Assembly: GCA_023228765.1 (NCBI GenBank)
Contig: JALOAM010000168.1
Span: 1-6,707 of the forward strand
DNA from: Dehalococcoidia bacterium
Lineage (GTDB): Bacteria > Chloroflexota > Dehalococcoidia > UBA2979
DNA: 6,707 nt
Reading direction: 5' to 3'
Part shown: piece after piece, positions 1 to 5,378 of the stretch
Layout of the letters: each line of letters begins with the position of its first letter
Position numbering within the stretch: position 1 is the stretch's first letter
The notes under the pieces: model-generated
The model's input: the letters and a program-made list of their open reading frames with translations, nothing else
Databases searched by the model: none
What the model was told of the DNA's origin: nothing
Made by a program: the position numbers and the translations under genes

Positions 1-336
1 CGTGCGGGCGAAGAAGCAGCGGCGTGAGACGGTGCGGGTGCCGCCCGTGCCCGTCGGGATCTTCGCGCGCTGCTCGTACACGTAGTACGCAGGCGTCGCG
101 TCGCGCGTCAGCGCCCCGTCCTGCGACCACTGCGCGAGGAGGTTCGCGGCGCCCTCGTACCGCTCGCGCTCGGAGCCCGCGGGGTTCTCCAGGTGCGCCG
201 CGTTGTACGGCGACCGCTCGTGCAGTGCCTTCACTGCGTCCGCGCCCACCACGTCGTACGGCGGGGCGATCACGTCACTCGGCTCCACCTTCGTCGGGTC
301 GTAGCGGAGGCCTCGGAAGGGGCGGATCTCAGTCAT
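1..336 (-). CDS. DUF1015 family protein, N-terminal part (runs off the left edge)
   Basis: The minus strand is open from an ATG at 336-334 to the window edge, giving the first 112 residues. They begin MTEIRPFRGLRYDPTKVEPS and continue with DVIAPPYDVV, then RSPYNAAHLENP and later AYYVYEQ. This is the characteristic N-terminus of DUF1015 proteins (about 400 residues in full), in which the FRGLRY and APPYDV motifs are strongly conserved. The family is cytosolic and has no settled biochemical function, so none is assigned. A weak purine-rich stretch (AAAGAG) precedes the ATG. The gene is divergent from the HIT gene, with a 197-bp intergenic region. The family call is from recognition of motifs; the C-terminal part is not visible. 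Confidence 0.85.
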   Translation of the reverse strand, partial: MTEIRPFRGLRYDPTKVEPSDVIAPPYDVVGADAVKALHERSPYNAAHLENPAGSERERYEGAANLLAQWSQDGALTRDATPAYYVYEQRAKIPTGTGGTRTVSRRCFFART

Positions 337-533
337 GGCGGTGGGCTCTTTCGGCTGCGGGGAAGCGCGGGACGGGAGGCACGGGATTCGGAGCGGACTT
401 TGACGGTGTCGGAGGGGCCTTCATAGACTGACCGCTCCGACTACCCAGCGCCCAGTCTCGCAATCCTCGACGCGACGTTCTACCTCGGACGGTCGGGATC
501 GGCCTCAGGCGGGCGCACGACGACAGGCACCCC
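337..533. other. Divergent intergenic region between the DUF1015 and HIT genes
   Basis: This region has no convincing coding sequence on either strand; short open frames across it lack family features. It must carry the start signals of both divergent genes. A rightward sigma-70-like promoter is proposed at 400-429. I see no hairpin or repeat of note. Confidence 0.6.
400..429 (+). promoter_or_regulatory. Candidate sigma-70 promoter for the HIT gene
   Basis: TTGACG (400-405, 5 of 6 to the -35 consensus) is followed after 18 bp by TAGACT (424-429, 4 of 6 to the -10 consensus). Transcription would start near 436 and leave a leader of about 100 nt before the HIT gene. This is a motif match only. 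Confidence 0.4.
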
Positions 534-857
534 ATGGCCCGGTACTGCGTGTTCTGCGAGATCGTCGCCCGCCGTGAACCGGCGGACATCCTGTACGAGA
601 CGGACGACGTCATCGTCTTCCGCAACGTCCTCCGCTGGGTGCCCACGATGCTCCTCGCGAGCCCGAAGCAGCACAAGACCCAGGCCGAGCTCTGGTCCAA
701 CATGGACGAGGTGGGTCGCGCCGCCATCAAGGTCGCGCAGGAGCACTGCCCCGGCGGCTTCCGCCTCGTCTCCAACTTCGGCTACGACGGCATGCAGTCG
801 CAGGAGCACGCCCACGTCCACGTCCTGGGCGGTATGTTCCTGGGCGAATACGCCTGA
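534..857 (+). CDS. HIT family protein (zinc-type histidine triad hydrolase)
   Basis: This 107-residue protein has the layout of small HINT-type HIT proteins, cytosolic nucleotide-binding enzymes that typically hydrolyse phosphoramidate or phosphate bonds on AMP derivatives. Visible motifs are an N-terminal CVFC zinc pair (C5, C8), a further His at about 47 (KQHKTQ) that may be a zinc ligand, and the histidine triad HAHVHVLGG (H92, H94, H96), with H94 the expected nucleophile. Length is normal for the family. The ATG is preceded only by a weak AGG (525-527), but starting here places CVFC at the usual distance from the N-terminus. The last codons (GEYA and stop) form the first copy of a tandem repeat that continues into the downstream spacer. 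The true substrate cannot be told from sequence. Confidence 0.9.
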   Translation: MARYCVFCEIVARREPADILYETDDVIVFRNVLRWVPTMLLASPKQHKTQAELWSNMDEVGRAAIKVAQEHCPGGFRLVSNFGYDGMQSQEHAHVHVLGGMFLGEYA

Positions 858-920
858 CGGCAGGTGGCGAGTACGCCTGACGGCACGGGCGAGTCCGCCT
901 GACGGCTGGTGGCGAGTACG
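844..920 (+). repeat. Tandem repeat, about 3.4 copies of a 22-23 bp unit
   Basis: Units lie at 844-866 (23 bp), 867-888 (22 bp), 889-911 (23 bp) and a partial copy at 912-920. Each begins GCGA(A/G)T(A/C)CG and contains CGCCTGACGGC. The first unit is the end of the HIT coding sequence, including its TGA stop. The array therefore looks like a duplication of the gene's 3' end into the 103-bp spacer before the nitroreductase. Unit lengths that are not multiples of three argue against a coding role beyond copy one. The roughly two-helical-turn period would also suit repeated protein binding, but nothing further shows that. Confidence 0.85.
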
Positions 921-960
921 TATAGCCCGAGGGCTGCTGAGCCCCGAGGAGCCCCGACCC

Positions 961-1590
961 ATGAGCACTGCTGACCGACTCTCGATGCCCCTCGGAGAGG
1001 CGATGTTCTCGATGCGCGCGATCCGCCGCCTGCGGCCGGACCCCGTGAGCGAGGAGGACATCCGCGACATCCTGGAGGCCGCGCGACAGGCGCCCTCTGG
1101 CAGCAATCGCCAGCCGTGGCACTTCCTCGTTGTCCGCGGGGACGAGCAGCGCGCGAAGCTCGGTGCGATCTACCGCGAGGCGTGGTGGTCGAAGCGCCGC
1201 GATGTCGGCATCAACAGCCCGGAGGACATCCCCGAGGAGGACAGGGTCGCGAGGAGCGCGATGCGCCTTGCGGACCACTTCGGCGAGTCCCCGGTCGTCA
1301 TCCTCGTCTGCTCCACGAGTGGCGCACCCGTCGACACCACGGGCGTGATCCCCGCCACGCAGAACATCCTGCTCGCCGCGCGCGCCCTCGGCATCGGCGC
1401 GACGATTACGAGCCTCCACCCCAGCGTGCAGGCTGAGGTCCGAGAGCTCTTCGGCATGCCCGAGGAAGCCCAGGTCGTCTACTGCGTCCCGGTCGGCTAT
1501 CCGCAGGGCAACTTCGGCCCGGTCTCCCGCAAGCCGCTGTCGGAGGTCGCCTCGCAGGACCGCTGGGGCGACCCGCTTCCCGGGGCGTAG
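961..1590 (+). CDS. Nitroreductase family protein (FMN-dependent oxidoreductase)
   Basis: This 209-residue protein is of typical length for the nitroreductase fold, an FMN-binding, usually homodimeric cytosolic enzyme that uses NAD(P)H to reduce nitroaromatics, quinones or other substrates. Family features are the N-terminal AIRRLRPDPV (FMN phosphate contacts, residues 20-29), APSGSNRQPWHF (44-55), a central GVIPATQNILLAARALGIGA helix and the C-terminal VGYPQGNFGPVSRKPLSEV. The start at ATG 961 is supported by GAGGAG at 946-951 with 9-bp spacing. The frame is open much further upstream, but only because this GC-rich DNA lacks stops; those upstream residues overlap the HIT gene and have no family match. 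The gene shares strand with the HIT gene across the repeat-bearing spacer, so co-transcription is possible. Physiological substrate unknown. Confidence 0.92.
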   Translation: MSTADRLSMPLGEAMFSMRAIRRLRPDPVSEEDIRDILEAARQAPSGSNRQPWHFLVVRGDEQRAKLGAIYREAWWSKRRDVGINSPEDIPEEDRVARSAMRLADHFGESPVVILVCSTSGAPVDTTGVIPATQNILLAARALGIGATITSLHPSVQAEVRELFGMPEEAQVVYCVPVGYPQGNFGPVSRKPLSEVASQDRWGDPLPGA

Positions 1591-1649
1591 CCCTCGGCCC
1601 TCCCGCCCCGGCCTCCCGCTCCGAACTCCGACCCCCTTGTGTCTTGACT

Positions 1650-1836
1650 CTGGGTGAGACTGCACAGGACACAAGCAGGGCGGGACAGACCGTCGCCCCC
1701 CAGGTCCTTCAGTCGAGGAGCACCGTGGGAGAGCAGGGTCGTCCCACCCCAGGATTGCGGCTCTCGAGAGCCCGGACAGTTGCCAGGGCCGACGTAGTCG
1801 AGCTCGCACCACAAGGGTGGGCGACGGAGAGCCGCG
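1650..1836 (+). ncRNA. Bridge RNA of the IS110 element
   Basis: Two large stem-loops lie upstream of the recombinase. The target-binding stem pairs 1682-1686 with 1741-1745 and 1688-1691 with 1737-1740 (one bulge), extended by GGG/CCC (1678-1680 with 1747-1749) across one C-A mismatch. Its internal loop holds the left target guide (about 1693-1701), a hairpin (1703-1724) and the right target guide (1727-1733). The donor-binding stem pairs 1757-1765 with 1827-1835 (9 perfect bp) plus 1770-1773 with 1819-1822. Its loop holds the left donor guide (1775-1783), a hairpin (1786-1805, 8 bp with one bulged A) and the right donor guide (1810-1815). This order is that described for IS621, and the guides match the flanking DNA. 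The 5' end is uncertain, anywhere from 1636 to about 1678. An 8-bp stem (1636-1643 with 1668-1675) could form there. Confidence 0.85.
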
Positions 1837-1852
1837 TGACAAGGGGTCCACG

Positions 1853-2792
1853 ATGGCTACCGTGCTGGCAGCCGGGATCGACATCTCGGCCGACTTCCTC
1901 GACCTCGCCTTCTCCGACGCGCCGGAGGTCGAGCGCTTCCCTCACAACCGGGCGGGGCTGCGGTCGCTCGTGCGCGCGCTGCGGCCCCGCAAGGTGCGCA
2001 AGGTCGTGGTCGAGGCCTCGGGCGGCTACGAGGCCGACGTCGAGGACACGCTGAGCGCCGCGGGCCTCCCGGTGGTCGTGGTCGCCCCGGAGCGGCCCCA
2101 GGCCCTCCGACGCGCGCTCGGCCAGTCGGCGAAGACCGATGCGCTCGACGCCCGCCTGCTCACCCGCTACGGCGCCATGCTGGAGCTGCCGGCCCGTCCC
2201 CGGCCCGATGCTGCCGCGCGTGAGCTGCGCAGCCTGGTCGCGCACCGCCGGCGACTGCAGGCCGAGATCGCCGAGGCCCAGCGGGCGTATCCCGTGCGCC
2301 AGCACCCGACGGTCGTCCGCCTGCGCCGGCAGCTGGCGCAGCTCCTGCGCCGCCAGCGGGACGAGCTCGACCGGGCGATCGCCGCCGCGCTGGCGTCCGA
2401 CCCCGTCTGGGCCGAGCGCGACCGGGTGCTCCGCACGGTGCCCGGGGTCGGGCCGGTCGTCTCGTCCACGCTCATCGCGGTTCCCGGAACTGGGCACGCT
2501 CAACCGCAAGGAGGCGGCGGCGCTGGCGGGACTGGCCCCGTTCAACCACGAGAGCGGGACGCACCAGGGACGGCGGCGGATCGGAGGCGGGCACGGCTCG
2601 GTGCGCCGCGTCCTCTACTGGGCCGCGATCGTCGGCGTCCGCCACAACCCGTGGCTCAAGCCCATCTACGACCGCCTGCTCGCTGCTGGCAAGCCCAAGA
2701 AGCTCGCCCTCACGGCCTGCTCCCGCCGGATCCTGCTCGCCCTGAACGAGATGGCCCGCTCCGGCCGCACCTGGGACCCCGTCTTGGCCTAA
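1853..2792 (+). pseudogene. IS110-family recombinase (DEDD transposase), frameshifted
   Basis: This is the DNA recombinase that, guided by the bridge RNA, joins the element's ends to target DNA. The N-terminal RuvC-like domain shows the DEDD tetrad: D10 (GIDIS), E54 (VVVEASGGYE), D96 and D99 (KTDALDARLL). The C-terminal domain starts at TVPGVGPVVSS. The frame then breaks at 2480/2481. The family pattern LIAxxPELG needs two more bases there, while the other frame continues FPELGTLNRKEAAALAGLAP, then NHESGTHQGRRRIGGG, with the expected catalytic serine (about S235 after repair), and on to the TAA at 2790-2792. A repaired protein would be 313 residues, a normal full length. Unrepaired, translation runs in the wrong frame to 2833 and loses the serine domain. 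The ATG at 1853 puts GIDIS at the usual place; an in-frame GTG at 1817 lies inside the RNA. A sequencing error is possible. Confidence 0.88.
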
Positions 2793-2800
2793 GACAGTTG

Positions 2801-2836
2801 CTCTCCCGGCTCGGCGGGAGAGGGTTGGGGTGAGGG
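2801..2836 (+). repeat. REP-like palindrome, right part, at the IS110 insertion point
   Basis: CTCTCCCG (2801-2808) pairs with CGGGAGAG (2815-2822) around a 6-nt loop, followed by GGTTGGGGTGAGGG. The left flank before the element ends in CCCC. The uninterrupted site would therefore have a 10-bp stem, CCCTCTCCCG against CGGGAGAGGG. The hairpin lies between the convergent nitroreductase and histidine-phosphatase genes, a usual place for REP elements, and may also serve as a transcription end. No T-run follows it on either strand, so a classical terminator is not claimed. Confidence 0.7.
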
Positions 2837-2862
2837 TCTGCTCCGCCTCCGGACTCCGCGTG

Positions 2863-3402
2863 CTACCGCTCCAGCCGAAACTCCCAGCCCTCGCGCCATC
2901 CGAAGTCCTCGCCCATCAGCTCCTCGAGCGAGCGCCCGCCGAGGCGGCACTCCAGCCCCCACCGCGTCGCCACGTGTCCGACGACGAGGATCCGCTTCCC
3001 GTCCCACCTCGACGGAAGCGAGTCGACAAACCCGATGACGCGCTCCACGGCCTGCCGCCACGACTCGCCGTTCGGATACGGCACGTCGAGGTGCTCCGAG
3101 CGGCCGGCGTGCACCTCCCCAGCCGGTCCGCCGTTCTGGTCACCGTAGTCACACTCGCGCAGCCGCCAGTCGAGCAGGACTGGGACCGAGGTGCCCTCGA
3201 ACGCGAGCGCCACCGTCTCCCGCGCCCGCGCGAGGTCCGAGCAGAAAATCGCGTCGATGCCGTCCTGCCGCCGTCGCTGCCCGAGCTCGACTGCGAAGCG
3301 ACGCCCCTCGGCGGAGAGTCGCCCGGGGAGCCAGCCCGTCGCGCGCCCCACCTCGTTGTCCTCGGTGAGCGAGTGCGTCTCGAAGACGATCTCGGCGGTC
3401 AT
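2863..3402 (-). CDS. Histidine phosphatase family protein (phosphoglycerate-mutase-like)
   Basis: This 179-residue protein has the layout of the histidine phosphatase superfamily, whose members act through a phospho-histidine on phosphorylated metabolites. The usual N-terminal RHG is replaced by ETH: MTAEIVFETHSLTEDNEVG, with H10 the expected nucleophile. Other catalytic positions are visible: R59 in CSDLARARETV, E83 in LRECDYGDQ and H143 in VVGHVATRWG. The ATG at 3402 begins 19 bp after the stop of the upstream gene. An alternative GTG at 3447 would add 15 unconserved residues and overlap that gene. No clear Shine-Dalgarno is seen, which fits translation following the upstream gene in one transcript. 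The substrate is unknown; the divergent RHG motif advises against naming it a mutase. Confidence 0.85.
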   Translation of the reverse strand: MTAEIVFETHSLTEDNEVGRATGWLPGRLSAEGRRFAVELGQRRRQDGIDAIFCSDLARARETVALAFEGTSVPVLLDWRLRECDYGDQNGGPAGEVHAGRSEHLDVPYPNGESWRQAVERVIGFVDSLPSRWDGKRILVVGHVATRWGLECRLGGRSLEELMGEDFGWREGWEFRLER

Positions 3403-3421
3403 GGTGTGGGTGTCGGGCGCG

Positions 3422-3727
3422 CTAGACCGCCGAGGCAGACTGCTCACGCTTCAGGGCGCCCGTGAGGAACTGCCGCCCGTAGCGGAAGTCCGCGAGGGGT
3501 GTCCACCGACCGCCGCCGATGTTCACCGGGAACACCATCGCCAGGTCGCCCTCCTCGATGCAGAGCTGGAGGGAATCGCGCAGGGCGTCGGCGGGGTGGT
3601 CGGACTCGACGAGCCAGGTCGCGTCGTTGACCTGCCAGTTCGCGATGCCGGCCGCCTGGATGGCGCCGGACAGCGTGGGGTACTCGGGGGCTGGCCGCTG
3701 GAGGCGGCACATCACGGTGTAGAGCAT
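3422..3727 (-). CDS. Hypothetical protein, 101 aa, possibly SinR/Cas2-like fold
   Basis: I do not firmly recognise this small protein (MLYTVMCRLQRPAPEYPTLS at the start). It is probably cytosolic, with no signal peptide or membrane segment. The pattern (initial beta strand, YPxLxxAI helix, ATWLVES strand, ADALRDSLQ helix, EEGDLAMVFPV strand) resembles small SinR-like proteins with a ferredoxin-like fold distantly related to Cas2. There is no CRISPR array or cas gene nearby, so an adaptation role is not implied. It is the first gene after a well-formed minus-strand promoter (3803-3831) and precedes the histidine phosphatase by 19 bp, so the two probably form an operon. Its length, codon use and downstream partner support a real gene; function is open. 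Confidence 0.75.
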   Translation of the reverse strand: MLYTVMCRLQRPAPEYPTLSGAIQAAGIANWQVNDATWLVESDHPADALRDSLQLCIEEGDLAMVFPVNIGGGRWTPLADFRYGRQFLTGALKREQSASAV

Positions 3728-3753
3728 CGTCGTTCCCGTCGTCCGCCTACTCG

Positions 3754-3794
3754 TCCCTGGGGAGGGGAGACAGCGAGCTAACTCGGGGTGAGGT
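3754..3794 (+). repeat. Degenerate REP-like repeat upstream of the 101-aa gene
   Basis: TCCCTGGGGAGGGG (3754-3767), followed by the 9 nt GGGGTGAGG (3785-3793), recalls the palindrome-plus-tail arrangement at 2801-2836, which ends with the same 9 nt. The stem is only about 4 bp, so this is a decayed or divergent member. It would lie in the 5' leader of the 101-aa gene's mRNA. Confidence 0.4.
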
Positions 3795-3802
3795 TGGACA
3801 TA

Positions 3803-3831
3803 ACATTACGAACGCGAGGATCGACCGTCAA
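3803..3831 (-). promoter_or_regulatory. Candidate sigma-70 promoter for the 101-aa and phosphatase genes
   Basis: Read on the minus strand, TTGACG (3831-3826) is followed after exactly 17 bp by TAATGT (3808-3803). It sits in an AT-rich patch that stands out from the surrounding GC-rich DNA. Transcription would start near 3796 and pass through the degenerate REP-like repeat before the ATG at 3727. Confidence 0.5.
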
Positions 3832-3836
3832 GACTT

Positions 3837-3856
3837 TTGATCAGATCGACGATCAA
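3837..3856. promoter_or_regulatory. Inverted repeat, possible operator in a divergent promoter region
   Basis: TTGATC (3837-3842) and GATCAA (3851-3856) form a 6-bp inverted repeat with an 8-bp spacer. It lies just upstream of the minus-strand promoter and about 115 bp before the LysE-type exporter start. The size suits a dimeric regulator, and exporters of this family are often regulated from divergent regions. No regulator gene is visible here, and the arms are short enough to arise by chance in this GATC-rich patch. Confidence 0.3.
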
Positions 3857-3971
3857 TTTCATCTGTGATCGCGTCTGGCGTGCGCACGACGCAGAAGGCG
3901 GCCCAGCGATCGCCGCCAGTGCCTCGCATCCATCTCATGCTCGCGCACCGCTCGAGGCGTAGCATCGCGCC

Positions 3972-4607
3972 GTGGACATCAGCGAGTTCGGCGCGGAGTG
4001 GGCGACGGTCGCGGTGGTCGGCGTGTTCGCCGTCACCAGCCCCGGACCGGACATGCTCGTCACGCTCCATTCGAGCCTCACGGGCTCGTCGAGGGCGGGA
4101 CTGCTGACCTCGCTGGGGATCGCCCTCGGGCTTTGCTGGCACACGACCTACTCGCTGCTCGGGCTTGCGGTCCTCGTCTCGCAGTCCGTGGTGGTGTTCA
4201 CCGTGCTCAAGTACGTGGGCGCGGCCTACCTCGTGTACGTGGGATGGAAGGCGCTGCGCTCCGGGCGCACGGAGCTAGCGGTCGACGCGACCGCGCGAGG
4301 GCTCACGGACCGGCAGGCGTTCCGGATGGGGCTGCTCACCAACCTCACGAACCCGAAGGTGACGCTGTTCTTCCTCGCGCTGTTCACGCAGGTGATCGAC
4401 GCGGACACGCCCAGCGCGGCGAAGCTGCTGTACGGCGGCACCGTCATCGCGATCTCGCTGGCGTGGTTCGGGTTCCTCGCGCTAGTCGTCGGCCACGAGG
4501 CCGTGCGAGGGCGTCTCCAAGCGTGGATGCAGTGGGTGGAGCGGGTCGCCGGCGTGCTCTTCATCGGCCTCGGCGTGCGGCTCGCCCTCGCTCGAGCGGC
4601 GCGTTAG
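3972..4607 (+). CDS. LysE/RhtB family amino-acid exporter
   Basis: This 211-residue integral membrane protein belongs to the LysE family, which exports amino acids or related small molecules using the membrane potential or proton gradient. Family marks are SPGPDMLVTLHSSLTGSSRA (about residues 23-42), a glycine-rich GIALGLCWHTTYSLLGLAVL segment, LKYVGAAYLVYVGWKALRS after it, MGLLTNLTNPKVTLFFLALF in the middle and a final RVAGVLFIGLGVRLAL helix. About six hydrophobic segments are seen, as expected. The start is a GTG at 3972, placed so that the first membrane helix is complete; GAGG at 3954-3957 is rather far (14 bp). The gene ends 33 bp from the convergent RNase PH gene. The transported substrate cannot be deduced. 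Confidence 0.9.
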   Translation: MDISEFGAEWATVAVVGVFAVTSPGPDMLVTLHSSLTGSSRAGLLTSLGIALGLCWHTTYSLLGLAVLVSQSVVVFTVLKYVGAAYLVYVGWKALRSGRTELAVDATARGLTDRQAFRMGLLTNLTNPKVTLFFLALFTQVIDADTPSAAKLLYGGTVIAISLAWFGFLALVVGHEAVRGRLQAWMQWVERVAGVLFIGLGVRLALARAAR

Positions 4608-4640
4608 CGCCTCACGAAGCCGCCGCGACAGACCTCGACG

Positions 4641-5378
4641 CTAGCGGGCGCGCCAGGCCTTCATCACGTCGCGCTGGGCCTCGAAGTGGCGGTTGATGCC
4701 CGCCATCGCGAGGTCGACGAGCTGCGACATCTCCTCGCGCGTGAACGGCTGGTGCTCCGCGGTGCCCTGGACCTCCACCAGCTGTCCGGTGCCGAGCGCC
4801 ACGACGTTGAAGTCGACGTCGGCGCCGGAGTCCTCGCGGTAGTCGAGGTCGAGGAACGGCTGCCCCTCCAGCATCCCGACCGACATCGCCGCGACCTGTG
4901 TCTTGAGCGGCGACGTAGGCAGCCCCCCGGCGCGTTGGAGGTAGTCCACGGCCATCGCGAGGGCGATCCAGCCGCCGGTGATCGCGGCGGTGCGGGTGCC
5001 TCCATCGGCCTGGATGACGTCGCAGTCGATGGTGATGGTGGTCTCGCCGAGCTTGTTCATGTCCACGGCGGCGCGGAGCGAGCGGCCGATCAGGCGCTGG
5101 ATCTCCTGCGTGCGGCCGCCCTGTCGCCCTCGGGCAGCCTCGCGCTCGGAGCGCGTGTGGGTTGCGCGAGGCAGCATGCCGTACTCGGCGGTCACCCACC
5201 CGCGGCCGGAGTTGCGGAGCCACCCCGGCACGCCCGGCTCGACGCTTGCCGTGCAGAGGACGCGCGTGTCGCCCGTGGAGATCAGGACGGAGCCCTCGGC
5301 GTGCTTCGTGAACCCGGGCTCGATGGCGAGCGGGCGCTCCTCGCGGACACTGCGACCATGCGAGCGTTCGAATGCCAA
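4641..5378 (-). CDS. rph: Ribonuclease PH
   Basis: RNase PH is a phosphate-dependent 3'-5' exoribonuclease that trims tRNA 3' ends, normally as a cytosolic hexamer of dimers. The protein (245 residues from this start, the family's normal size) shows PLAIEPGFTKHAEGSVLIS, GWVTAEYGMLPRATHTRSER, the phosphate-binding GGRTQEIQRLIGRSLRA, TIDCDVIQADGGTRTAAITG, LDLDYREDSGADVDFNVV and VEVQGTAE. The start chosen is a TTG at 5378-5376, with GGAG (5388-5385) 6 bp upstream and SHGRSVREERPL close to the N-terminus as in relatives. A GTG at 5423 would add 15 residues but has no ribosome-binding site. It lies downstream of fmdB on the same strand, so the two may share a transcript through the hairpin at 5464-5492. 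It is convergent with the LysE-type gene. Confidence 0.93.
   Translation of the reverse strand: MAFERSHGRSVREERPLAIEPGFTKHAEGSVLISTGDTRVLCTASVEPGVPGWLRNSGRGWVTAEYGMLPRATHTRSEREAARGRQGGRTQEIQRLIGRSLRAAVDMNKLGETTITIDCDVIQADGGTRTAAITGGWIALAMAVDYLQRAGGLPTSPLKTQVAAMSVGMLEGQPFLDLDYREDSGADVDFNVVALGTGQLVEVQGTAEHQPFTREEMSQLVDLAMAGINRHFEAQRDVMKAWRAR

Larger units (their letters stand above)
1636..2802 (+). mobile_element. IS110-family insertion sequence (bridge-RNA type), CT core at both ends
   Basis: The element has a left end of about 215 bp that encodes a structured RNA, a recombinase gene and a right end of only 8 bp after the stop codon. There are no long terminal inverted repeats, as expected for the IS110 subgroup. 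Ends were placed from the RNA guides. The 9 nt GACAGTTGC occur both in the RNA (1775-1783) and at the right end (2793-2801). CACAAG in the RNA (1810-1815) is complementary to CTTGTG at the left end (1636-1641). Both meet at a CT dinucleotide (1636-1637 and 2801-2802), the core used by IS621. Counting one core, the element is 1165 bp. Excising it rejoins CCGACCCC, CT and CTCCCGG and so restores a REP-like hairpin. The ends are inferred, not confirmed against an empty site. Confidence 0.85.

Noticed and set aside
844..920. CRISPR array
   Set aside because: Units are contiguous and 22-23 bp, with no spacers between repeats and no cas genes.
574..960. N-terminal extension of the nitroreductase frame back to 574
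   Set aside because: It overlaps the HIT gene in another frame, is low-complexity and lacks family similarity; ATG 961 has a good ribosome-binding site.
1725..1747. Simple hairpin GTGGGA/TCCCAC as the main fold of the IS left end
   Set aside because: The longer target-binding stem (1678-1691 with 1737-1749) explains more pairs and leaves the guides unpaired in the loop; the short hairpin can at most be a competing conformer.
1759..1772. Perfect 14-bp palindrome GGCTCTCGAGAGCC as a stand-alone regulatory site
   Set aside because: Its left arm pairs over 9 perfect bp with 1827-1835 to form the donor-loop stem, a better explanation given the matching guides inside that loop.
727..1884. A 385-codon open frame on the minus strand across the nitroreductase region, and other long antisense frames elsewhere
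   Set aside because: It is compositional: GC-rich DNA has few stops. The translation is Arg/Pro/Ala-rich without family motifs, and it overlaps clearly conserved genes on the other strand.
2470..2490. Programmed frameshift in the recombinase
   Set aside because: I know of no such mechanism in IS110 recombinases, there is no slippery heptamer or following structure, and the alignment needs two missing bases rather than a shift at a repeat.
1611..2822. Alternative insertion boundary using CT at 1619-1620 and 2810-2811, which would also rebuild a short palindrome
   Set aside because: None of the RNA guides match sequences around those CTs, while all four support 1636-1637 and 2801-2802.
4608..4640. 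Shared terminator between the convergent LysE-type and RNase PH genes
   Set aside because: The 33-bp gap has no stable hairpin or T-run.
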